Of a stretch of 23,442 nt of DNA, positions 1 through 9,700 are shown piece after piece. Source of the stretch: JACPLA01 sp035291905 (lineage in GTDB: Bacteria > Bacteroidota > Ignavibacteria > UBA10030); contig DATDRF010000101.1 in NCBI GenBank assembly GCA_035291905.1, positions 1-23,442 of the forward strand. The letters run 5' to 3'. The notes beneath the pieces were generated by a model, which saw nothing but the letters and a program-made list of their open reading frames with translations, had not been told where the DNA came from and did no database searches. Every line of letters begins with the position of its first letter. Within the stretch, counting starts at the first letter, position 1. Position numbers and translations under genes: made by a program.

Positions 1-1388
1 ATGATCTCAAGGTGGAGCTCGCCCATCCCGCTGATAATGGTCTGGCCGGTCTCTTCATTTGAGGAAATACGAAATGTCGGGTCCTCCTCGGCAAGTCTCT
101 GAAGGGCCTCACCCAGTTTTTCCTGATCGACTTTCGTTTTCGGCTCGATTGCAACGTCGATGACGGGCTCGGGGAAGATCATCTTCTCGAGAATAATCGG
201 ATCCTTTTCCTCGGTGAGAGTATCACCCGTCTTCGTATTCCTCAGTCCGATAGCCGCGACGATATCGCCCGTGTATGCCTCCGAAATCTCTTCCCTGTGA
301 TTTGCGTGCATCCGCAGGATTCGGGCAATTCTTTCCTTACGATCTGTCGTTACGTTGTAAACATAGGAACCCGCCTTGAGAACTCCCGAGTAGACGCGGA
401 AGTATGTCAACCGGCCGACAAACGGATCACTCATGATCTTAAATGCCAGGGCTGTGAACCTTTCAGAGTCCGATGCTTTTCGAACGACATCGTCATGACG
501 GTGAGGGTGGTGGCCATGGACCTCGCCTCCGTTGATGTCAACCGGTGAAGGGAGAAAATCGACAACAGCATCGAGAAGATTTTGCACACCCTTGTTCTTG
601 AACGAAGATCCGCAGAGAACGGGGACAATGCTCACTTTGAGGGATGCTCTCCTCAGGACATTGCGGACCTCATCAGGAGAGATTTCTTTTCCGTCGAGGT
701 ACTTCACGAGCAGCGTATCATCCTCATCGGCGACCGCTTCGAGCATCTTCTGCCTGTATTCCGCCGCCTTTGTTTTGAGGGAATCGGGGATCTCGATATC
801 ATCCCACGATGTTCCCTGAGATCCTTCATGATACATTCGGGCCTTCATCGTAATGAGGTCGATGATCCCGGCAAACATGTCTCCTTCACCAACCGGCAAA
901 TGAACAGGAACGGCGTTCGCTTTCAACCGATCCTTCATCATTTGCACGACGCCAAGGAAATCCGCTCCGGCACGGTCCATTTTGTTTACGAACGCAATAC
1001 GCGGGACACCGTACTTATCGGCCTGCCGCCATACTGTCTCCGATTGCGGTTCCACGCCGCCGACCGAACAAAACAGTGCCACGGCCCCGTCGAGTACGCG
1101 CAGGGAGCGCTCCACTTCAATCGTGAAGTCCACGTGGCCGGGGGTATCGATAATGTTGATCTGATTTTCCCTCCAGAAGCACGTGGTGGCGGCGCTGGTA
1201 ATCGTAATGCCGCGCTCTTTTTCCTGTTCCATCCAGTCCATCGTCGCGGCTCCATCATGCACCTCACCCATCCGGTGAAGAACTCCTGTGTAGAACAGGA
1301 TCCGTTCCGTGGTGGTCGTCTTACCGGCATCAATGTGCGCCATGATGCCGATATTACGAGTTCGTTCCAATGAATATTCTCGAGCCAT
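1..1388 (-). CDS. fusA: Elongation factor G, N-terminal part (runs off left edge)
   Basis: EF-G is the GTPase that translocates tRNA and mRNA on the ribosome. Reading down from ATG at 1388 the frame is open for 462 codons to the window edge. The protein begins MAREYSLERTRNIGI and has the P-loop AHIDAGKT (residues 17-24), DTPGH (81-85) and NKMD (135-138). The last visible residues read GMGELHLEI, in domain III, so roughly a third of the protein lies outside. AAGGAAG just upstream of the ATG is a plausible ribosome binding site. It is the third str-type gene after rpsL and rpsG, 86 bases past rpsG. An odd His-rich stretch HGHHPHRHDD occupies residues 291-300, between the G domain and domain II. 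Identity is secure. Confidence 0.97.
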   Translation of the reverse strand, partial: MAREYSLERTRNIGIMAHIDAGKTTTTERILFYTGVLHRMGEVHDGAATMDWMEQEKERGITITSAATTCFWRENQINIIDTPGHVDFTIEVERSLRVLDGAVALFCSVGGVEPQSETVWRQADKYGVPRIAFVNKMDRAGADFLGVVQMMKDRLKANAVPVHLPVGEGDMFAGIIDLITMKARMYHEGSQGTSWDDIEIPDSLKTKAAEYRQKMLEAVADEDDTLLVKYLDGKEISPDEVRNVLRRASLKVSIVPVLCGSSFKNKGVQNLLDAVVDFLPSPVDINGGEVHGHHPHRHDDVVRKASDSERFTALAFKIMSDPFVGRLTYFRVYSGVLKAGSYVYNVTTDRKERIARILRMHANHREEISEAYTGDIVAAIGLRNTKTGDTLTEEKDPIILEKMIFPEPVIDVAIEPKTKVDQEKLGEALQRLAEEDPTFRISSNEETGQTIISGMGELHLEI

Positions 1389-1474
1389 TTCTTCCTTCAC
1401 TCTCCGGAAAAGAGATAGCTCTCCGGAGGAATCAACATGTTTTAGGTTTTACTATTCTCTTGTCGCCAGAACTT

Positions 1475-1942
1475 TTACCACTTGAAGTGGGCAAAAGCCT
1501 TGTTCGCTTCTGCCATCCGGTGAACGTCCTCTTTCTTCTTGATAGCTCCTCCTTCACCGGCAGCCGCAGCGATGAATTCCGCCGCGAGCTTGTGCGACAT
1601 TGACTTATCCGAGCGGTCCTGGGCGTTAAGGATCAACCAGCGGATAGCAAGAGCGGTTCGCCGCTCGGGGCGAACTTCTGTGGGTACTTGATAGGTAGCA
1701 CCACCAACCCTGCGTGCTCTGACTTCCAACAGCGGAGAAGCATTACTGACAGCCTTGCGGAACACCTCGACGGGCTTGTTCTTCGTCCGTTCTTCAATCA
1801 GGTTGAAAGCTGTGTACAGGATGCTGCGAGCAATATGTTTCTTCCCCTCTTTCAGGAGGGAGTTGATAAATCGGGCAACGAGGAGATCCTGAAATTTCGG
1901 GTCAGGCCCAATCTGGCGTTTTGCTGATCTTTTCTTTCTCAT
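1475..1942 (-). CDS. rpsG: 30S ribosomal protein S7
   Basis: S7 is a primary 16S rRNA binder that nucleates the 30S head. The 155-residue product begins MRKKRSAKRQIGPDPKF and contains VRARRVGGATYQVP and RRTALAIRW, typical of S7, at the usual family length. I chose ATG at 1942; the frame is open 23 codons further upstream, but that stretch overlaps rpsL and looks nothing like S7. Only 4 bases separate it from the rpsL stop and no strong Shine-Dalgarno is visible, so translational coupling to rpsL is likely. In E. coli S7 is the autoregulator of the str operon; no equivalent RNA structure is obvious here. Confidence 0.97.
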   Translation of the reverse strand: MRKKRSAKRQIGPDPKFQDLLVARFINSLLKEGKKHIARSILYTAFNLIEERTKNKPVEVFRKAVSNASPLLEVRARRVGGATYQVPTEVRPERRTALAIRWLILNAQDRSDKSMSHKLAAEFIAAAAGEGGAIKKKEDVHRMAEANKAFAHFKW

Positions 1943-1946
1943 GAAA

Positions 1947-2327
1947 TCACTGAGCCGGTTTCGGCTTCTTTGCTCCGTATTTTGATCTGGCCTGCTTCCG
2001 ATCCTGCACACCCTGAGTATCGAGCGTGCCGCGGATAATATGATAGCGGACGCCCGGCAAATCCTTCACTCTTCCGCCTCTGATCATCACGAGGGAGTGC
2101 TCCTGAAGGTTGTGGCCTTCTCCCGGAATGTAGGCAATAACTTCCTGCTGGTTGGTCAGCCGCACTTTTGCGACTTTCCGCAGAGCGGAGTTTGGTTTTT
2201 TCGGTGTCGTGGTGTACACTCTCGTACATACACCCCTCTTTTGGGGGCATGACTGGAGAGCGGGCGATTTGCTTTTCCACGAAACCCGTTCCCTGCTGGA
2301 GCGAACCAGTTGATTAATTGTCGGCAA
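1947..2327 (-). CDS. rpsL: 30S ribosomal protein S12 (TTG start)
   Basis: S12 sits in the decoding centre and influences accuracy. The 126-residue protein carries CPQKRGVC and TTTPKKPNSALRK, with both lysines of the streptomycin-determining loop (K43, K44) unchanged, and ends in a basic tail (KYGAKKPKPAQ). The start codon is TTG at 2327, with GGGAG nine bases upstream; the N-terminus PTINQLVR matches the family exactly, so this start is well supported. It is the first gene of the str segment (rpsL-rpsG-fusA), 97 bases after rpoC, and has its own promoter-like site in that gap. Confidence 0.97.
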   Translation of the reverse strand: MPTINQLVRSSRERVSWKSKSPALQSCPQKRGVCTRVYTTTPKKPNSALRKVAKVRLTNQQEVIAYIPGEGHNLQEHSLVMIRGGRVKDLPGVRYHIIRGTLDTQGVQDRKQARSKYGAKKPKPAQ

Positions 2328-2382
2328 TCGGATTAACTCCCGTAAACGATTTCGAAAAACCCCTGAACAAAAAAAGCTTATT

Positions 2383-2411
2383 AATGTACGATATTTCAGT
2401 CAGAATGTCAA
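2383..2411 (-). promoter_or_regulatory. Sigma-70-like promoter for rpsL-rpsG-fusA
   Basis: Read on the minus strand, the rpoC-rpsL gap has TTGACA (2411-2406), a 17-base spacer and TACATT (2388-2383). The -35 is a perfect consensus and the -10 matches 4 of 6. Transcription would begin near 2376, leaving a leader of about 50 bases before the rpsL TTG. No convincing terminator separates rpoC from this site, so rpsL is probably also reached by readthrough. Not shown experimentally. Confidence 0.6.
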
Positions 2412-2424
2412 CGACCTCTCACCA

Positions 2425-5400
2425 TTACGAGGCCGCCACCCGCGACTTTCTCTTCCGCTTCTTGGGTTCTTCCTCGGTCCCCTCGCCGGCAGGCGCTTCA
2501 GCGACCGGCTCCTCGACTACCTCCTCGATGTCCCTGGGTGTGACCAGAATATCCCGGAAGAGCTTCTGGCCTGTTCCTGCGGGGATAAGGCTTCCCATGA
2601 TGACATTCTCCTTCAGTCCAAGGAAATGGTCAATCTTTGCCTCAATTGCGGCATCGGTCAGGACCTTCGTGGTCTCCTGGAATGACGCTGCCGAGAAAAA
2701 GCTTTCGGTTGAGAGCGAAGCCTGGGTTATGCCCAGAAGGATCGGCTCCGAAACTGCCGGAAGGGCGTCGCGAACCTCGCAGACCTTTTTCGATTTCTTC
2801 TTCAGGTCGGTATTCGTTTCGCGTGTCTGTTTCTTCGTCGCGAGCTGGCCGTTCTTGAACTTCGAATCGCCTTTGCTTACCACGACGACTTTACCGCGCA
2901 GGGAGTCGTTCTCATCGTGAATACGTCCTTTGTCAACGTTGTCCCCTTCGAGGTACTTCGTGTCGCCCGGATCGACGATGCGTTCCTTTTGCATCATCTG
3001 GCTCACAATGATCTCAATGTGCTTGTCGTTGATCTTCACGCCCTGCATCCGGTACACTTCCTGGATCTCATTCACGAGATACTCCTGAACTGCGGTCGTT
3101 CCCTGAATGCGAAGGATATCGTGCGGATCGATGGCGCCTGCCGAGAGCCTCTCTCCTGCCCGGACAACATCGTTCTCCTGAGCAAGGATGTGCTTTCCCA
3201 GCGGGACCATGTACGTCCGACGATCCTTTCCGTCATGACTTTCCACGAACACTTCCCGTGATCCTCGCTTGGGCTGGCCAATCTTCACCACACCATCGAT
3301 TTCCGTAACCACCGCGGGATCACCCGGATGCCTTGCCTCGAACAGCTCTGTAACTCTGGGCAGACCTCCTGTGATATCCCTTGTCTTGCCGATATCGCGG
3401 GCAATCTTCACCAGCACCGCACCCGCTTTGATTTCCTCTCCGTCGTCGACGATGAGATGTGCACGGGTCGGGATGGGATAGTTTGCGACCTTCTGGCCCT
3501 TTGCATTGACAACACTCAACGCTGGAATCAGGTTGCGATCCTTGCTGTCGATAACAACCTTCTGGATGTGTCCCGTCTGCTCATCGGGTTCTTCCCGATA
3601 GGTGACGCTCTCCTTCAGGTCGATGTATTTCACCGTGCCGCCATGCTCGGAGATGATCACGGCATTGTACGGATCCCATTCATAGATCAGTTCGCCCTTT
3701 GTCGTCGCATGTCCGTCGCGAACCATCAGGGTCGCACCGTAGGGAACGTCGTACTTGGTGAGAATCCTGTTGTCTTTGTCGAGAATGTTGATGATCCCGC
3801 TCCGTCCCGACACGACCGGATGCTTTTCCTCCTCGGAACCGTACTCGATGAACTTCACTCCTTCATACTTCACAGTACCATCGAACTTCGAGAGGATCTG
3901 CGACTGTGAAGCGATGAGGCTCGCCGTTCCGCCGGTATGGAAGGTACGAAGTGTGAGCTGCGTACCGGGCTCGCCGATCGACTGCGCCGCAATGACACCG
4001 ACAGCCGTCCCGGCGGCAACAAGCTTGCCGGTAGTCAGGTCACGTCCGTAACAGCTTGCACACACTCCACGTTTCGCCTCACAGGTAAGCACCGACCGGA
4101 TCTCCACCGTTTCGATGGATGTTTCCGAAATTCGCTGTGCCCTTTCCTCGTCGATAATCTCGCCAGATTTGACAATGACCACGCTGCTGAGAGGATCGGA
4201 GACATCATGAACCGAAACACGGCCAAGAATTCTCTCCGCGAGCGGTTCTTTAACGTCCTCACCCTCCTTCAAGGCACCGGTGGGAACGCCCATAATCGTC
4301 CCGCAGTCATCTTCAGAGATGATCGCGTCCTGTGCCACGTCAATGAGGCGGCGTGTCAGGTAACCGGCGTCTGCCGTCTTCAAAGCCGTATCTGCCAGAC
4401 CTTTTCGGGCTCCATGTGTCGAGATGAAGTATTCGAGAATCGAGAGCCCTTCGCGGAAGTTTGCCGTAATGGGGTTCTCGATGAGCTCGCCTGTCGCACC
4501 CGAGAGCGACTTCTGAGGCTTCGCCATGAGACCACGCATTCCGGCCAACTGACGCACCTGCTCCTTGGATCCTCGCGCACCTGAGTCAACCATCATATAG
4601 AGAGAATTGAATCCCTCCTTGGAATGAGAAAGCTCGTCAAACAGACGCTCTGCAATGCGGTTGGTAGCCCGCGTCCAGATGTCGATCACCTTATTGTATC
4701 GCTCACCGTTCGTGATGAAGCCGCGGTAGTACTGGTTCTCCACCGATTCGACGTCTTTCTGTGCCCGCGTGACGATTTCGTACTTCTCTTTTGGAATCGT
4801 TACGTCGGTAATCGAAACCGAAAGTCCGCCACGGGTCGCGTACATGAAGCCAAGGTTCTTCAGATTATCAAGGAATGTGGCTGTTTCAACGCTTCCCGAC
4901 CGACGGAACACGGTCGAAATGATCTGAACGAGTCTCTTCTTATTGAGAAGCTCGTTGATGAACGGTGTACCCGGCGGAATGATCTCGTTGAAAACGACCC
5001 GACCGGTCGTTGTTTCCGTCATTTGCCCGTCCACGCGAACCTTGATGCGGGCATGGAGGCCGATCCGGCGCTGATCGTACGCAATCCGGACTTCGGCGGG
5101 GGAAAAGAACGTCATTCCTTCGCCGACATCGCCTGCTTTGGACTTGGTCAGGTAGTAGCATCCAAGGACCTGATCCTGCGTGGGAGTGACAATCGGGGCA
5201 CCGCTGGCAGGCGAGAGGATGTTGTGACTGGAAAGCATGAGAATGCGCGCTTCCAGCTGCGCCTCGTACGAGAGAGGCACGTGCACGGCCATCTGGTCAC
5301 CGTCGAAGTCAGCATTGAATGCCGTGCAGACCATCGGGTGAATCCGAATCGCTTTCCCTTCAACCAGCACCGGTTGAAATGCCTGAATACCAAGACGGTG

Positions 5401-6723
5401 CAAGGTTGGCGCACGGTTGAGCATCACAGGATGTCCGTCAATGATGTGGTCAAGAATATCCCAGACCTCGGGTCCCTTCTTCTCCACCATCTTCTTGGCG
5501 CTTTTCACCGTTTTCACCAATCCGCGCTCGATAAGCTTGCGAATGATGTGGGGTTTGAACAACTCGACAGCCATATCCTTCGGCAATCCGCATTCGTGCA
5601 GTTTCAACTCCGGACCCACGACGATGACCGATCGTCCCGAATAGTCGACGCGCTTTCCAAGCAGATTCTGCCGGAAACGACCCTGTTTCCCCTTGAGCAT
5701 GTCAGAGAGGGACTTGAGCGCCCTGTTGTTGTCGCTCCTGACAGCATTCACCCTGCGGGAATTGTCGAAGAGCGAATCCACCGCCTCCTGCAACATGCGC
5801 TTCTCATTACGAAGAATGACTTCGGGGGCCTTGATCTCAATGAGTCTCTTCAGACGATTGTTCCTAATGATCACACGGCGATAGAGATCATTCAGATCAG
5901 ACGTTGCAAATCGTCCACCTTCCAGGGGAACGAGAGGCCGAAGCTCGGGGGGAATAACGGGAATAACATCGAGTACCATCCACTCCGGCTTGTTGGGGGC
6001 GTTCTCCTCGCTCTTGCGGAACGATTCGATAACGCGGAGACGTTTGAGAGCCTCCGTTTTCTTCTGGACAGAACCCTCTTCCCGGACACTCTCTCGAAGC
6101 AACACGGCTGTCCCTTCGATCGCAACACGTTTGAGAAGCTCCTTGATCGCCTCGCCGCCCATCATGGCGATGAACTTCTTGGGATCACTCTCTTCCAGGT
6201 CGCTGTTGTCCTCGGGAAGTGACTGGAGGATCTCCAGGTACTGGTCCTCGGTTATGAGGTCCTGTTTCTGAAGGCCCGTCGTCCCTGGATTGATTACGAC
6301 GTAGGATTCATAATAGATTATCTTTTCGAGCTCTTTGGTCGAGAGACCCAGAACATACCCGATCTTGCTCGGGAGCGAACGGAAATACCAGATGTGGACC
6401 ACCGGAACGGCAAGGGCGATATGCCCCATGCGTTCTCTCCGGACGCTCTTTTGGGTTACTTCGACGCCGCAACGATCGCAGGTAATCCCCTTGTATCGGA
6501 TGCGTTTGTATTTTCCGCAATGACACTCCCAATCACGCACGGGTCCGAAGATCTTTTCACAGAACAGTCCGTCCTTCTCCGGGCGGAATGAACGATAGTT
6601 GATCGTCTCGGGCTTCGTCACTTCCCCGTGTGAACGGGAAAGGATCATGTCGGGTGACGCAAGGCTGATCGTTATCTTCGAAAAGCTTTTCTTCGTGCTT
6701 GCGTCGGCTGGTGAAAAAGGCAT
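2425..6723 (-). CDS. rpoC: RNA polymerase beta' subunit
   Basis: RpoC is the catalytic large subunit of RNA polymerase. The 1432-residue protein has the first zinc site (C67, C69, C82, C85), the Mg-binding NADFDGDQ (N470-Q477, with D472, D474 and D476) and the second zinc site with C881, C888 and C891; DDCGTIMG earlier probably supplies the fourth cysteine. The conserved C-terminal LGLKENVIMGSLIPAGTG is followed by a lineage-type tail, first acidic (VVEEPVAEAP), then basic (PKKRKRKSRVAAS). ATG at 6723 has GGAGG seven bases upstream. It follows rpoB by 67 bases. Intact and full length. Confidence 0.99.
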   Translation of the reverse strand: MPFSPADASTKKSFSKITISLASPDMILSRSHGEVTKPETINYRSFRPEKDGLFCEKIFGPVRDWECHCGKYKRIRYKGITCDRCGVEVTQKSVRRERMGHIALAVPVVHIWYFRSLPSKIGYVLGLSTKELEKIIYYESYVVINPGTTGLQKQDLITEDQYLEILQSLPEDNSDLEESDPKKFIAMMGGEAIKELLKRVAIEGTAVLLRESVREEGSVQKKTEALKRLRVIESFRKSEENAPNKPEWMVLDVIPVIPPELRPLVPLEGGRFATSDLNDLYRRVIIRNNRLKRLIEIKAPEVILRNEKRMLQEAVDSLFDNSRRVNAVRSDNNRALKSLSDMLKGKQGRFRQNLLGKRVDYSGRSVIVVGPELKLHECGLPKDMAVELFKPHIIRKLIERGLVKTVKSAKKMVEKKGPEVWDILDHIIDGHPVMLNRAPTLHRLGIQAFQPVLVEGKAIRIHPMVCTAFNADFDGDQMAVHVPLSYEAQLEARILMLSSHNILSPASGAPIVTPTQDQVLGCYYLTKSKAGDVGEGMTFFSPAEVRIAYDQRRIGLHARIKVRVDGQMTETTTGRVVFNEIIPPGTPFINELLNKKRLVQIISTVFRRSGSVETATFLDNLKNLGFMYATRGGLSVSITDVTIPKEKYEIVTRAQKDVESVENQYYRGFITNGERYNKVIDIWTRATNRIAERLFDELSHSKEGFNSLYMMVDSGARGSKEQVRQLAGMRGLMAKPQKSLSGATGELIENPITANFREGLSILEYFISTHGARKGLADTALKTADAGYLTRRLIDVAQDAIISEDDCGTIMGVPTGALKEGEDVKEPLAERILGRVSVHDVSDPLSSVVIVKSGEIIDEERAQRISETSIETVEIRSVLTCEAKRGVCASCYGRDLTTGKLVAAGTAVGVIAAQSIGEPGTQLTLRTFHTGGTASLIASQSQILSKFDGTVKYEGVKFIEYGSEEEKHPVVSGRSGIINILDKDNRILTKYDVPYGATLMVRDGHATTKGELIYEWDPYNAVIISEHGGTVKYIDLKESVTYREEPDEQTGHIQKVVIDSKDRNLIPALSVVNAKGQKVANYPIPTRAHLIVDDGEEIKAGAVLVKIARDIGKTRDITGGLPRVTELFEARHPGDPAVVTEIDGVVKIGQPKRGSREVFVESHDGKDRRTYMVPLGKHILAQENDVVRAGERLSAGAIDPHDILRIQGTTAVQEYLVNEIQEVYRMQGVKINDKHIEIIVSQMMQKERIVDPGDTKYLEGDNVDKGRIHDENDSLRGKVVVVSKGDSKFKNGQLATKKQTRETNTDLKKKSKKVCEVRDALPAVSEPILLGITQASLSTESFFSAASFQETTKVLTDAAIEAKIDHFLGLKENVIMGSLIPAGTGQKLFRDILVTPRDIEEVVEEPVAEAPAGEGTEEEPKKRKRKSRVAAS

Positions 6724-6790
6724 TGGATATCCTCCAATTTACACTGACAAATCCTGAATCACGGTTTACGTTGCAGGGAAGTCCGGGTGG

Positions 6791-9700
6791 TTACTCGATT
6801 TTCACTTCCAACCCAAGGCCCTGCAATTCACGGACGAGAACGTTGAACGACTCGGGAACATTCGGTTCCGGGAGGTTCTCGCCCTTCACAATCGCCTCGT
6901 ACACTTTGGCGCGACCGACAACGTCATCGGACTTCACGGTCAGGATTTCCTGCAGGACGTGCGCGGCGCCGTATCCTTCGAGCGCCCACACTTCCATTTC
7001 TCCGAACCTCTGACCGCCGAATTGCGCTTTGCCGCCCAGAGGCTGCTGTGTAATCAGCGAATACGGTCCGATGGACCGTGCATGAATCTTGTCGTCGACG
7101 AGGTGCGACAACTTGAGCATATAGATGTATCCAACCGTTACTTCCTGGTCAAATGGCTCGCCGGTCCGACCGTCGTGAAGGACGGACTTGGAATTAACAT
7201 TCAAACCGGCTTTTTCAAGCTGCTGCTGAACCTCTTCCCAGGTTGCGCCGTCGAAGATTGGCGTCGAATATTCCTGCCCCAGTTTTTCTCCGGCCCATCC
7301 AAGGGCGACCTCGAAGAGCTGACCGAGGTTCATTCTGGAAGGGACGCCAAGCGGATTGAGGACGATGTCCACGGGGGTCCCGTCAGGCAGGAACGGCATG
7401 TCTTCGACCGGAACCACCGTTGAGACGACACCCTTGTTTCCGTGACGACCTGCCATCTTGTCGCCGACGGAGAGTTTCCGTTTCTTGGCCACATAAACCT
7501 TGGCAAGCTGCACAATGCCGGGAGCAAGCTCGTCCCCGAGTTGAATCTTGTTCTTCTCGTGACGATGGAGCTCTTCGACCTCGGTCATCTTCTGACGATA
7601 GTTCTCGTAGATCTTCGTAATGATCGAGTTCTTGCGTTTGTCATCGACCCAATCCTGGTTGTAATCGAGCGAATCGATGGTCTCCAGAGCCTGGAATGTG
7701 TCCTCCTTGAGGGCTGTTCCGCTCCTGATGACAACATTCCCGTCGGTATCGCGGATCCCTGCGGATTTTTCGCCGCTCAGAAGCATGTCGAGCTTCTTTC
7801 CGAGCTTTTCCTGGAGGTCCTTCAGATCCTTGCGACGTGAGCGATCGAGAGATTCAAGCCGTCGCTTGTCTTCCTTCTTGCTCTCGGTATCCTTCTTCTT
7901 CCTGCTGAACAATTTTGTCGAAATGACAATCCCCTTCATTCCCGGAGGAGCCTTCAGCGAAGCATCCTTCACATCGCCCGCTTTGTCTCCGAAAATGGCC
8001 TTGAGGAGTTTTTCCTCGGGTGTGGGATCGGTCTCGCCTTTCGGAGTAATTTTCCCGATAAGGATATCGCCTTCATTGACTTCCGCCCCGACGCGAACGA
8101 TTCCGTTTTCGTCGAGATCTTTCGTCGCTTCTTCGCTCACATTCGGGATTTCCCGCGTCAGTTCCTCTTCACCGCGTTTCGTGTCCCGAACCTGGAGCTC
8201 GAATTCTTCAATGTGGATTGAGGTGAAGACGTCTTCTGACACACATCGTTCGCTCACGATGATAGCGTCTTCAAAGTTGTATCCTCTCCACGGCATGAAC
8301 GCGACGAGGACGTTTCTGCCCAGCGCGAGTTTGCCGCCGTCCGTTGCACAGCCGTCGGCCAGGACATCACCGCGTTTGAAACGTTGTCCGGGCTGGACGA
8401 TGGGCCTCTGGTTGATACACGTATCCTGGTTCGTACGGAGGAACTTGGTCAGCTTGTACTCCACCCTCCGTTTGTCATCGAAGCTCACCAGCGCTTCGGC
8501 ACTGTTCTCGTCGATGTCATATTGCACAAGGATGCTGTCGGCGCTGACGGATTCGACCACGCCGTTTCGTTCCGCAACGATGAGAGTTCGTGAATCGCGC
8601 GCCACTTTCTCTTCGAGGCCTGTGCCGACGATCGGCGCTTGCGGCCGAAGGAGGGGGACTGCCTGCCGCTGCATGTTCGATCCCATCAGGGCGCGGTTTG
8701 CGTCGTCGTGCTCGAGGAACGGAATGAGCGCAGCCGCCGCGCTGACGATCTGGTTCGGGGCAACGTCCATATATTGAAGCTTATCGGGCTCGACAACGGG
8801 ATAATCGCTTTGGTAGCGAGCCTTCACGCGATCTTCCTGGAACTTGCCTTTCTCGTCGATCGGGGCATTGGCCTGTGCGATCGTAACCAAGTCTTCGCGT
8901 TCGGCGGTGAGGAACTCCACATCTTCCACCACTTTCCCGTTCTTCACCTTCCGATACGGCGTTTCAATGAATCCGTAGTCGTTGATCCGGGCGTGGATGC
9001 ACAACGAGGAGATCAGACCGATGTTCGGACCTTCAGGCGTCTCGATAGGGCAGAGACGGCCGTAGTGTGTATAGTGAACGTCGCGGACTTCAAATCCTGC
9101 GCGTTCCCTGGTCAACCCGCCGGGTCCAAGAGCCGAAACACGACGCTTATGCGTCATCTCGGCGAGCGGATTGGTCTGATCCATAAACTGTGACAGCTGA
9201 TTTGTACCGAAGAATGCGTTGATGACGCTCGTGATCGTACGTGCATTCACCAGGTCCTGCGGCGTGGGGGATTCATTGTCCCGAAGATTCATACGCTCGC
9301 GGATTGTCCGGGTCATGCGCGATAGACCGATATTGAACTGCTGAGCGAGCTGCTCACCCACTGTCCGCACCCGTCGATTTCCCAAATGATCGATATCGTC
9401 GACCGTTCTCTTTCCCTGCTGGAGGTCGATAAGGTACTTGACGATCGCGATGATATCTTCCTTGGTCAGGGTCGTGATATTGGCCTGAATCTCAAGGTTC
9501 AACTTCGCGTTCAGGCGGTGTCGCCCCACATCACCGAGGTCGTATCTCTTTGGGTTGAAGAAGAGGCGGTCGATGAGGTTTTTCGCGGTATCGAGATCCG
9601 GAGCATCGCCGGAGCGAAGCTGACGATAGATCGCCTCGAGTGCATCCTCTTCAGAACGGGCCGAGTCTCGGAGAATCGTATTGGCAATGACGGAAACCTC

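Noticed and set aside
582..1373. Plus-strand open frame of 263 residues at the left edge
   Set aside because: Antisense to fusA, which is clearly coding with GTPase motifs in the opposite frame.
4624..6222. Long plus-strand open frame (532 residues)
   Set aside because: It lies entirely inside rpoC on the opposite strand, has no ribosome binding site or recognisable domain, and has the composition of an antisense shadow.
7677..8777. Plus-strand Ser/Arg-rich open frame of 366 residues
   Set aside because: Low-complexity antisense shadow of rpoB.
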